Origin: Prado023 sp963777855
Lineage (GTDB): Bacteria > Actinomycetota > Actinomycetes > S36-B12 > CAIYMF01
DNA: 64,000 nt
Direction: 5' to 3'
Assembly (NCBI GenBank): GCA_963777855.1
Contig: CAVZRW010000016.1
Coordinates: 1-64,000, forward strand
Part shown: positions 20,401 through 27,860 of the stretch, one piece after another
How positions within the stretch are numbered: the first letter of the stretch is position 1
Layout: every line of letters begins with the position of its first letter
Made by a program: the position numbers and the translations under genes
The notes under the pieces: generated by a model
What the model saw: the letters and a program-made list of their open reading frames with translations, nothing else
What the model was told of the DNA's origin: nothing
The model's database searches: none

Positions 20401-21204
20401 CCGCCACGGCGGGTTCATCACGGCCGTCCAGGCCTGGGAGAGCGACTGGGAGAGCGCCTTCGACCGCGGGGAGATCGCCCGGACGTTCGCCACCGGGCTG
20501 GACCGGAGCACGGTCAACGAACGCAGCCGCTTCCTCGACGCGGTGGGCCGGGCCTACCTCGCCGAATGGCGCGTGCACAGCCTCGGTGTCGTGGCCTTCC
20601 GACGCGGCCCCACCCTGCGCTACGTCCACGCCCTGCCCGAGCGGGTCCTGGACCGCTGGATCGACGGCGGCAAGTCGCTCACGGTCCCGCTTGCCGACGA
20701 ACCCCAAGACCACCGAGGTCCTCGTGCAGCCTCCCCGTGCCGGCCTCACCAACCCCCGCACCTCCGGCGACGCCCGGCCCTGCCCCCGCACCCGGCCCTG
20801 CCCCGGCACCCGGCCCTCCCCCTGGACCCGGCCCCGCTCCGGCCCCCACCCCGGCCCCGGCCCCGGCCAAGAAGAGCTGCCGCTACCGGGTCCGGGTCGG
20901 CGACACCTGGTGGGGCATCGCCCAACGCCTGCTCGGCGACGGCACGAAGTGGAAGACGCTGGCCGCCGGCAACCCGGCAGCCGGGCAACTGCACCCGGGC
21001 GACGTGATCGCCATCCCCTGGCCGGCCGGGGAGATCGTGTACCGAGTCCCCGCGGGGGGCACGTTCTGGGCGGCAGCCCGCGCCGCGTACGCAACCGCCA
21101 CCGCGGCGCTGGTCGACCAGATCATCAGCTGGAACGGCGGCGACCCGAAGCGTGTCCTCACGCCCGGCGACGTCCTCTACTGCCCCGGGATCAAGCCCAC
21201 GTGA
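17418..21204 (+). CDS. Large Het-C / seven-repeat propeller / LysM protein (frame-disrupted)
   Basis: The ATG at 17418 follows GAGGGAGCC. After a break near 17530 the protein continues with the Het-C signature GLHALQDFYSHSNWM (about 17850-17895). Seven tandem repeats of about 54 residues follow (19325-20380), built on 'LTRPAIRFFTGDFTGxGRTEVLFY', with GNWW inside each. Then come a helical segment, a Pro/Ala/Gly linker (about 20750-20870) and a LysM domain (YRVRVGDTWWGIAQRLLGDG). About 1260 residues in total. Het-C is named after a fungal heterokaryon-incompatibility protein; the repeats look like a seven-bladed beta-propeller, and LysM binds peptidoglycan or chitin. The frame changes near 17530, 19210, 19490 and 20700. 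There is no canonical signal peptide. A surface-acting or toxin-like role is inferred. Confidence 0.7.
19325..20380 (+). repeat. Seven tandem 162-165 bp repeats within the Het-C/LysM gene
   Basis: Units begin at 19325, 19490, 19652, 19814, 19976, 20141 and 20303. The units at 19490, 19652 and 19814 are nearly identical at the DNA level, which indicates recent duplication or gene conversion. The outer units are diverged. The last unit is shortened. Confidence 0.85.
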
Positions 21205-21269
21205 CGCCGCACGGCCTCGGTCGGTCACCGGGCAGGGGGCATCGCACCCGAGACGAAGGCAGAGCGCAG

Positions 21270-21420
21270 ATGGGCGCACCAGTGGTTGAGATCGCGATCG
21301 GGATGGTGTTCACGTTCGCAGCGGTGCCGCGCCGCAGTCCGCGGTCCTCTCCGAGCTGATCGCCCGACTGTTCGGGCTGCGGGCCAGGTTCCCGCCGAGG
21401 CGCGTGTCACACTGCACTGA
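21270..21420 (+). pseudogene. N-terminal fragment of a membrane protein
   Basis: MGAPVVEIAIGMVFTFAAV continues after a frame change as SAVLSELIARLFGLRARF. This pattern (short helix then 'E.IA.LF.LRAR') is the start of a known type of bacterial membrane protein of unknown function. Nothing resembling the rest of such a protein follows before the HNH gene. Treated as a fragment. Confidence 0.35.
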
Positions 21421-21443
21421 CAGCCCACGCCAACGCGCTCGAG

Positions 21444-21800
21444 TCACGACGTGGCGAGGTGGAGTTCGAGATCGGCTCGGATCTGCGCGTGCCGCAGCAG
21501 GAACGTCGGCTCATCGAAGCGCTTGCGCCGCAGCCATGCGGTGACCTCGTCGTTGCACTTGCTGGTGTTGCACGACCGACAGGCGGGGACCACATTGGCG
21601 AGGGTGTACTGCCCGCCCCGGGAGATGGGCAGGATGCAATCGCGTTGGAGCGGCACTCCGGTAGCGCCGCAGTAGGCGCACCCTCCCCACGCATCCCGCA
21701 ACGCCGCCCACTGGGAGCCGGTCAAGTCGTGGGCGACGCGCGTCATGCGTTGCTTTCGGCGTCGGGCGGCCCGGACCTTGCGACTGCCGCCCACCGCCAT
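21444..21800 (-). CDS. HNH endonuclease-like protein
   Basis: 118 residues with paired zinc-ligand motifs CAYCG and CRSCN, and the core LQRDCILPISRGG then ANVVPACRSCNTSK. In the common HNH motif the first metal/catalytic residue is His (DHxxPxSRGG). Here the position reads Asp-Cys, a variant also found in some HNH subfamilies. The basic N-terminus (RKVRAARRRKQR) suits DNA binding. It is isolated, with no methylase or phage genes next to it, so a mobile-element or housekeeping nuclease role cannot be chosen. Confidence 0.75.
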   Translation of the reverse strand: MAVGGSRKVRAARRRKQRMTRVAHDLTGSQWAALRDAWGGCAYCGATGVPLQRDCILPISRGGQYTLANVVPACRSCNTSKCNDEVTAWLRRKRFDEPTFLLRHAQIRADLELHLATS

Positions 21801-21958
21801 GCGGGCAGCCTAGGACGCGATGACCGTGATCGGTCACCCGGACAGGCAGGACCAGCCCGGCTGCTCGCCACGGGCGCAGTGACGGGTTCCTTCGGACTCT
21901 CCGGACTCCTGGTGCGCTACCTGCCCGGAGCGGCGCGGATCCTGTGAGAGACGAGGCG

Positions 21959-22453
21959 TCATCGGTCCCGTTGGCTGTGGTGAACGGCGGTGGTGTGCAG
22001 GGTGGCGGAGTCGATGCCCACCCGACGCAGGGCAGCGGGCAGCGTGCCGTGCTCGAGAGTGCTGGCGCCGATCAGGACGTGGGCGCTGGTGAAGCGCGTG
22101 GCGCGCAGGGCCTTCCTGGCCTCGGCGGTTGCGGTGAGCAGGTCCCTGGTGGATCCCTTCGCGCGGTAGACCCCGCGTTTGCTGGGTGTGGGCAGCGGGG
22201 TCGGCGTCGGGGGCTCGGCGATCCCGACCGCGGCCAGCGCCTCGGCGTGGACCTGCTCGATCGCCTGGCGCAGCCGTGCCGCGTCGACTCCGAGCTCGGC
22301 CAGGGCCTCGGCCGCAGTCTGATCCGGCAGGCCGAGGGCGGCCAGCACGACGTGCTCGGCGCCGGGGTCGGCCTCACCCATGGCAGCGGACTCGCGCTCG
22401 GCGGCCTCCAGCAGGGCGCGGATGGTGGCCATGTCGGCCAGGGTCTGGAACAT
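21959..22453 (-). CDS. Clp N-terminal (Clp-N) repeat domain protein
   Basis: 164 residues with two Clp-N-type helical repeats: residues about 1-75 (GAEHVVLAALGLPDQTAAEAL) and about 105-155 (TSAHVLIGASTLEHGTLPAAL). These are separated by a Pro/Thr linker. There is no AAA+ domain, so it is not ClpC itself. Stand-alone Clp-N proteins may bind substrates or the protease adaptor site. The gene follows the HTH gene by 8 bp and should share its promoter. Confidence 0.8.
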   Translation of the reverse strand: MFQTLADMATIRALLEAAERESAAMGEADPGAEHVVLAALGLPDQTAAEALAELGVDAARLRQAIEQVHAEALAAVGIAEPPTPTPLPTPSKRGVYRAKGSTRDLLTATAEARKALRATRFTSAHVLIGASTLEHGTLPAALRRVGIDSATLHTTAVHHSQRDR

Positions 22454-22461
22454 CAGGGCTC

Positions 22462-22674
22462 CTACTCTCGCCCGATCCGGTGGGCGAACTTCTTGTGCAC
22501 CGCCTGCTTGGTCACGCCCAGGGCTTGAGCCACTTGGCTCCAGGTCCAGCCCTGCTCGATCGCGCGCCCGACGGCGGCCTGTTCGAGCTGGTCGGCCAGG
22601 CGACGCAGCGCCACCACGGCCGCCAACGCCGCGACCGGGTCGTCCGGACTGGGAACGTCGAACTCGCGGGACAT
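22462..22674 (-). CDS. Small helix-turn-helix protein, first gene of the Clp-N pair
   Basis: 70 residues ending in a helix-turn-helix, WSQVAQALGVTKQAVHKKFAHRI, preceded by a helical dimerisation-like segment (VVALRRLADQLEQAAVG). It is likely to repress its own operon: two perfect palindromes overlap its promoter. The predicted transcription start coincides with the ATG at 22674, so the mRNA is probably leaderless. HTH plus Clp-N pairs of this kind recur in actinobacteria; the signal they respond to is not known to me. Confidence 0.78.
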   Translation of the reverse strand: MSREFDVPSPDDPVAALAAVVALRRLADQLEQAAVGRAIEQGWTWSQVAQALGVTKQAVHKKFAHRIGRE

Positions 22675-22677
22675 GGC

Positions 22678-22723
22678 GTCAACTCTAGTTGACCGAGTCC
22701 GTTGCCGTCAACCATGGTTGACG
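22678..22723 (-). promoter_or_regulatory. Twin-palindrome promoter of the HTH/Clp-N operon
   Basis: Two palindromes share GTCAAC-N4-GTTGAC: one at 22678-22693 and one at 22706-22723 (CGTCAACCATGGTTGACG, perfect over 18 bp). Their centres are 29 bp apart. On the minus strand TTGACG and TAGAGT lie 18 bp apart and fall within the two palindromes. The -10 ends 7 bp before the ATG. Repressor bound at both would cover the whole promoter. Confidence 0.7.
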
Positions 22724-22924
22724 CCACCAGCGGTGCAGGGGCAGCCAACAATCCCCGACGACTCCGGGGGCTGGTGTGCCACGGCCGCGATGGTGCCGCG
22801 TGGGCCCATCGAGGCGCCGGGGGCTGGTGCGTGGATGACCCTGGACCGCCGGCGATCCCCATCCGGGTGGCATGATCGGATGGCCCGGCACGGGTCGGGA
22901 TGCACGGATCGAGGGGACTCGCTG

Positions 22925-25651
22925 GTGCTCGACACCACGCTGCACGTGCCACGACTTCGATCCGACGTGGTCACGCGGCCCCGGCTGACTGCCCGGTTGG
23001 ACGAGGGGTGCCGGGGTGGCCTTGTCCTTGTCACGGCGCCAGCCGGGTTCGGCAAGACCACGGTGATCTGTGACTGGGTCGTGGCCCGCCCCCGCGGTGA
23101 CGCGGACCCGGGCGTTGCGTGGCTGTCCCTGGATGAGGGTCACAACGACCTCGCGCGGTTCCTGACCTCCCTGCTGCTCGCGGTGCGCACGACGGCGTCG
23201 CAGGTCGGTGAGCAGATGCTGGCCCGGCTCCGCTCCGAGCAGGTGACCTGCGACGAGGTGCTGACAACCCTGCTCGACGAGGTCGCCGCGCTCCCGCAGG
23301 ACGTCGTCCTCGTGCTCGATGACTTCCACGTCATCGACTCCGAGGAGGTGGAACAGGCCATGGTGCTCCTCATCGAGCACCTGCCGCGGCAGCTGCACGT
23401 GGTGATCGCCACCCGGGAGGACCCGCAGATGCCCCTTGCCCGCTGGCGTGCCCGGGGTGTGTTGACCGAGCTTCGTGCCGCGGACCTGCGCTTCACTCGG
23501 GGCGAGGCGGCGGAGTTCCTGCGCGCGGTGATGGGTCTGGACCTGGCCCCGGAGGATGTCGCGTCGTTGGAGGCACGCACGGAGGGGTGGATCGCCGGGC
23601 TGCAGCTGGCCGGGCTGCATCTGCAGGGGCAGGCAGACCCGCGTGAGGCGGTCCGCAGCTTCGCCGGGAGTCACAGGTTCGTGTTCGACTACCTGGTCCA
23701 GGAGGTCCTGGCAGACCTGACTGAGCCGGAGCGGGCATTCCTGGTGCAGACAGCCATCCTGGAGCGGATGTGTCCTGGCCTGTGCGAGGTGGTCACAGGT
23801 CAGCAGGGAAGCGGCGCCATGCTCGAGCGCCTCGAGCGGGCCAACCTGTTCGTCGTCGCCCTTGATGATCGGCGGCACTGGTATCGCTACCACCACCTCT
23901 TCGCTGATGTCCTGCGGGTGCGCCTGCATGCCGAGCACCCCGATCAGGTGGGCGCGCTGCACCGGAGGGCCAGTGACTGGTTCGCGGCGAACGGGTTGTA
24001 CTCCGAGGCGGTGGGGCACGCCCTGTCCGCGCAGGACTGGCAGCGGGCGGCTGAGCTGCTCGAGCGGGCAGGGGACGCCGTCGAGGATGGCTCCCGCGCC
24101 GGGGCGTGGCTCACCCACGCGCAGGCCCTGCCCGACGGGCTGATCCGGGCGCGGCCCGTGCTGGCCGTGTGGTTCGCCTACGCCCTGCTGGGCCGAGGTG
24201 ACCTCGAGGCCGCCGGTACCTACCTGGCCGACGCCGAGCGGATGCTGCCCACGGCATCGTCGCCGGCGGGCCAGGCGCTGTCCGGCTCCGGGCCTCTGGA
24301 CGCAGTGGGGAGTCGGTCGTTGCTGGCCAGGATCGCGGTGGCCCGGGGCTACCTGGCCCAGGCCCAGGGCGACACGGCCGCGACGGTCAGCCAGGCGCGC
24401 CGCGCCCTCGAGCTGGTGGCGGACGCAGAGCCTGCGCGCCGCGCCCAGGCGACGGCCCTGCTGGGCATGGCGTCCCTGGCTCGTGGGGACCTCGAGGAGG
24501 TTGACCGCGTCTTCTCGGCGGTCACCACCCGGCTTCTGCAGGCCGGGGACATCGCGGATGCCATCGACACCGTGTGCCTTCTGGCCGAGGTCAGAACCAC
24601 CCTCGGTCATCTGCGTCGGGCGCAGGAGTCCGTGGAGCAGCTGGGGGCCGTCGTGGCGGAGCTGGGCGACTCCCCACCGCCGGAGATGGCGGAGCTCTAT
24701 CGGGCGTGGGCTGAGCTGGACCTGGCCCGCGGTGACCTGGCGGCGGCGGCCGAGCACCTGGCGCAGAGCAGGCAGTTCGGGCAGCTGCGCCCGATGCCGG
24801 TCTGGCGGTACCGCTGGCCGGTTGCCCGGGCGCGGCTGCGGTGGGCGCAGGGCGATCCGCGGGGTGCGCTGGGTCTGCTGGACGAGGCGGAGCGGCTGTT
24901 CATCAGGACGCCGATGCCGGACCTGCGGCCGGTCGCGGCGATGCGGGCCCGCATCTGGGCCGGCCAGGGCAGGGTGGGTGACGCGCTGGCCTGGGCGCGG
25001 GAGCGGGGGCTCGCCGTCGACGATGACCTCGATCTCCTGCACGAGTACGAGCACCTCACGTTGGCCTGGATCCTGATCGCTGACGCGGGGCGTGGGGATG
25101 TGCCCTCAGCGGCTGACGATGCGGTGGGACTGCTCGACCGGCTCCTGCCGGCGGCGCTGGAGGGCGCACGGGTGGGCAGTGCCATCGAGATCCTGGTGGC
25201 CCAGGCGCTCGCCCACGAGGCGCGCGGCAGTGGGTCGCAGGCGGTGGCGGCACTGGAGCGGGCCCTGGCCCTCGGCGAGGCGGAGGGCTACGTCCAGGTC
25301 TTCGTCGACCAGGGCCGGCCCGTGGCTGGCCTGCTCCGCGAGGTGGTCGCCCGCGGCTCGACGCCGGACAGCGCGGCACGCGTGCTGGCTGCGTTCCCGG
25401 GATCCGGGCCCGGTGAGCGCCTGTCCACGGCGGGGGCCGTCGAGGCATCCCCGGCCTTGAGCGCCCGCGAGGTCGAGGTGCTGCGACTCATCGCATCGGG
25501 GTTGTCCAACCAGGAGATCGCCACCCGCCTGTTCGTCTCGAAGTACACGGTCAAGGCCCATGCCCGCAGCATCTACGACAAGCTCGATGCGCACAGCCGT
25601 ACGGCGGCTGTGGCCAGGGCCCGACAGCGGGGGATCCTGCCCCCGGGGTGA
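22925..25651 (+). CDS. LAL-family (MalT-like) LuxR transcriptional regulator
   Basis: 908 residues from a GTG at 22925 (GAGGGG 8 bp upstream). The frame is open further up, but this start precedes the family's usual 'TxLHVPRLR'. Walker A TAPAGFGKTT is at residues 37-46, Walker B (VVLVLDDFHVI) near residue 130. A long alpha-helical TPR-like region follows. A LuxR helix-turn-helix is at the C-terminus (LSAREVEVLRLIASGLSNQE, then KYTVKAHARSIYDKL). These STAND ATPases bind an inducer with the TPR region and activate transcription on ATP binding. The next two genes on the same strand are likely partners or targets. The inducer is unknown. Confidence 0.92.
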   Translation: MLDTTLHVPRLRSDVVTRPRLTARLDEGCRGGLVLVTAPAGFGKTTVICDWVVARPRGDADPGVAWLSLDEGHNDLARFLTSLLLAVRTTASQVGEQMLARLRSEQVTCDEVLTTLLDEVAALPQDVVLVLDDFHVIDSEEVEQAMVLLIEHLPRQLHVVIATREDPQMPLARWRARGVLTELRAADLRFTRGEAAEFLRAVMGLDLAPEDVASLEARTEGWIAGLQLAGLHLQGQADPREAVRSFAGSHRFVFDYLVQEVLADLTEPERAFLVQTAILERMCPGLCEVVTGQQGSGAMLERLERANLFVVALDDRRHWYRYHHLFADVLRVRLHAEHPDQVGALHRRASDWFAANGLYSEAVGHALSAQDWQRAAELLERAGDAVEDGSRAGAWLTHAQALPDGLIRARPVLAVWFAYALLGRGDLEAAGTYLADAERMLPTASSPAGQALSGSGPLDAVGSRSLLARIAVARGYLAQAQGDTAATVSQARRALELVADAEPARRAQATALLGMASLARGDLEEVDRVFSAVTTRLLQAGDIADAIDTVCLLAEVRTTLGHLRRAQESVEQLGAVVAELGDSPPPEMAELYRAWAELDLARGDLAAAAEHLAQSRQFGQLRPMPVWRYRWPVARARLRWAQGDPRGALGLLDEAERLFIRTPMPDLRPVAAMRARIWAGQGRVGDALAWARERGLAVDDDLDLLHEYEHLTLAWILIADAGRGDVPSAADDAVGLLDRLLPAALEGARVGSAIEILVAQALAHEARGSGSQAVAALERALALGEAEGYVQVFVDQGRPVAGLLREVVARGSTPDSAARVLAAFPGSGPGERLSTAGAVEASPALSAREVEVLRLIASGLSNQEIATRLFVSKYTVKAHARSIYDKLDAHSRTAAVARARQRGILPPG

Positions 25652-25704
25652 CTCGACCGGGCGCAGGGTCGGTGCAGTCGTCCCTCGATTAGTCCCCCGG
25701 AACG

Positions 25705-26103
25705 ATGACCGGGCACCCGCTCGCTGACACGCTGGTCGTGGAGCCGCCCTGCGAGATCGGGCGGCCAGGACGAGAGCGTGACGACGTGGCGCGACAGGCA
25801 GATCCCGGCGCGGACCCGATCGGAGCCGCCGTCTACCAGATCAGGCTCCGCGGGCAGCTGGCCCCCGTGTGGTCGGACTGGTTCGACGGGCTGGCGATCT
25901 CCTGGGACGACAGCGGCGACACCCTGCTGACCGGGCCGGTCGCCGACCAGCCCGCGCTGCACGGGCTGCTGCGCAAGATCCGCGATCTGGGCGTGACGCT
26001 CGTCTCGATCAATCAAGTGCACGCCGCAGCAGAGCCCGACCACGGGACGAACATGAGGGGAGAGGATCGACATGGCGACATCGACGCTGAGCACGACCGG
26101 TAG
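25705..26103 (+). CDS. Small protein commonly found next to LAL regulators
   Basis: 132 residues. The conserved part is at residues 42-115 (YQIRLRGQLAPVWSDWFDGL, then GPVADQPALHGLLRKIRDLG). I recall this pattern from short proteins that follow LuxR/LAL regulators in actinobacteria, without an assigned function. The N-terminal 30-40 residues look less conserved, so a later GTG (25785) is a possible start. It overlaps the next gene by 32 bp in a different frame. Confidence 0.6.
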   Translation: MTGHPLADTLVVEPPCEIGRPGRERDDVARQADPGADPIGAAVYQIRLRGQLAPVWSDWFDGLAISWDDSGDTLLTGPVADQPALHGLLRKIRDLGVTLVSINQVHAAAEPDHGTNMRGEDRHGDIDAEHDR

Positions 26104-26821
26104 GACCCCGGTCGAGGGGGTGCAGCACCGGGCGACCGCCCGAGCTGTCGGGGTCCTGTTCATCGTGGCCACCGTCACCGCGATCCTCGGTGGCGGGCTG
26201 GTCATGCAGTCACTCGACGCCCCGGACTACCTCGTCGCGGTGGCGGCCCACGACGGCCAGGTCCTGGTGGGGGTGGTGCTGGAGTTCATCCTCGCGCTGT
26301 CGGTCATCGGGATCGCCGCCCTGCTGCTGCCGGTCCTGCGGGCGTACGGGGAGGGGATGGCGGTCGGCTACGTCGCCGTGCGCACGCTGGAGGCCGCGTT
26401 CATCCTGATGGCCACAACCACCGCCCTGCTGGTGCTTGCGCTGGGTCAGGACGGGGGCAGTGCCGCGGCGGTCGGGGGGCAATCGGTGGGCAGCGCGCTG
26501 CTCTCGGCGCGGGAGTGGACCTACTTCGTCGGGACGATGCCCCTGTTCGCAGTGAGCGCGGTGATCCTCAACACCCTGTTGCACCGCTCCCGGCTGGTCC
26601 CGTCCTGGTTGTCGCTGTGGGGCCTTGCCGGAGGCCTGCTGCTGCTGGCCTATGCCGGCGCCGAGCTGCTCGGCCTCGAATCGGCGATCCCGCTGCAGCT
26701 GCTGGCGGTCCCGATCGCCCTTCAGGAGATGGCCCTGGCCGTGTGGTTGATCGTGAGGGGATTCACCCCGCCGGCACCATCAGAAGCACCGGGCGGCGTC
26801 GCTGGCGGTCAGGGAACCTGA
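26072..26821 (+). CDS. DUF4386 membrane protein
   Basis: 249 residues with six to seven hydrophobic helices, starting after GGGGAGAGG. The sequence (RATARAVGVLFIVATVTAIL, and later VRTLEAAFIL) fits DUF4386, a family of integral membrane proteins with no established activity. DUF4386 genes often sit beside LAL or other regulators and this companion small protein, which is the case here. The start overlaps the end of the upstream gene, so translational coupling is likely. Confidence 0.8.
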   Translation: MATSTLSTTGRTPVEGVQHRATARAVGVLFIVATVTAILGGGLVMQSLDAPDYLVAVAAHDGQVLVGVVLEFILALSVIGIAALLLPVLRAYGEGMAVGYVAVRTLEAAFILMATTTALLVLALGQDGGSAAAVGGQSVGSALLSAREWTYFVGTMPLFAVSAVILNTLLHRSRLVPSWLSLWGLAGGLLLLAYAGAELLGLESAIPLQLLAVPIALQEMALAVWLIVRGFTPPAPSEAPGGVAGGQGT

Positions 26822-27090
26822 GATGGGTGCGCGCCCCGCAGCGGGAGCGTGTTCGCCGGGGTGATCAGCCGCCGTCCCGTGCGGTTGGATCACGTAGGTG
26901 GAGATCAGCTCGGGTTCGGCCATGGCGCACCTCCCATGAGCACACCTGCGACCGTGCAGGTGCAACTTCTGCCACTCGGCCTGTTCCGAGACCAGGCCAG
27001 CACGCCCCCGCTCGGTGGGCCTGCGCTCTCGGAGGATTCGTTGCCTGTCGCAGGCGAGGGCTGTCGCCAGCCCGGCCAGACGAGGTCGGG

Positions 27091-27636
27091 ATGCGCGACC
27101 GGGGCCTGCTGGTGTTTGGTGGGGCTGTGCCCGCCCGGACCAGCGCCGCCCTGCTCGTGTTCAACGTTTCGGACGCAGGTGAGGTGCGCGTGTTCCTGGG
27201 GCACATGGGCGGCCCGTTCTGGGAGTCGAAGGACGACGGCGGGTGGTCGATCCCGAAAGGTGAGTACGACGCTGACGCCGAGGATCCGATGGAGGCGGCG
27301 CGCCGGGAGTTCGCCGAGGAGATCGGTGTGCCCGCTCCAGACGGGGACCTGATCGACCTCGGGGTCCATGTGCAACCGAGCGGGAAGCGCATCCGGTGCT
27401 TCGCTGTGGCCGCCCCGGAGTCCGTGCGCTACGTGGCCAGCAACGAGTTCACCCTGGAATGGCCTCCGCACTCCGGGATCGTGCGGAGCTTCCCGGAGAT
27501 CGACCGCGCCGAGTGGTTCCCCCTGGTCGATGCCAGGCACACGCTGGTGCCTGGGCAGGTGCCGATCCTCCAGGCCCTCACCGAGGCCCTGGGGGTCAGC
27601 GGAGGAGCCCGCGACGGGCGGCTTGAGGACTCGTGA
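27091..27636 (+). CDS. Nudix hydrolase
   Basis: 181 residues. The Nudix box is seen at residues 57-79: G57, then EAARREFAEEIG with the metal-binding glutamates. The N-terminus (GLLVFGGAVPARTSAALLVF) and the GGWSIPKGEYD strand fit the MutT-like DR1025/NTP pyrophosphohydrolase branch that acts on nucleoside diphosphate derivatives. Start ATG 27091 follows GAGG. The 269 bp before it hold no gene that I can see. The substrate is not predictable. Confidence 0.85.
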   Translation: MRDRGLLVFGGAVPARTSAALLVFNVSDAGEVRVFLGHMGGPFWESKDDGGWSIPKGEYDADAEDPMEAARREFAEEIGVPAPDGDLIDLGVHVQPSGKRIRCFAVAAPESVRYVASNEFTLEWPPHSGIVRSFPEIDRAEWFPLVDARHTLVPGQVPILQALTEALGVSGGARDGRLEDS

Positions 27637-27860
27637 CGCCCGCCCGCTGCGCGCCCTGGCCTGTCCAAGGGGTACCAGGCCCTGCTGCGATCCGAGCGAC
27701 CCCCAGCCCCGAGCGCCTGGCCGACCCCACCGTCAACCTCGTCGACCTGGTTCCAGGCACCTGACCGGGGGGCCAGGCACGGCGTGCGGCGAGGGTGACA
27801 GGGGCTTCCTGCGCGCGGCCCCACGGTCGGGAGCCCTACATTGGTCGCAGAGGTGCGACC

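Noticed and set aside
20750..20870. A minisatellite in non-coding DNA (CCCGGCCCTGCCCC repeats)
   Set aside because: In the correct frame it encodes a Pro/Ala/Gly linker before the LysM domain, a normal feature of wall-associated proteins.
21444..21800. A restriction-modification system around the HNH gene
   Set aside because: No methyltransferase with DNA-modification motifs or specificity subunit lies nearby. The methyltransferase at 11705 is a small-molecule type.
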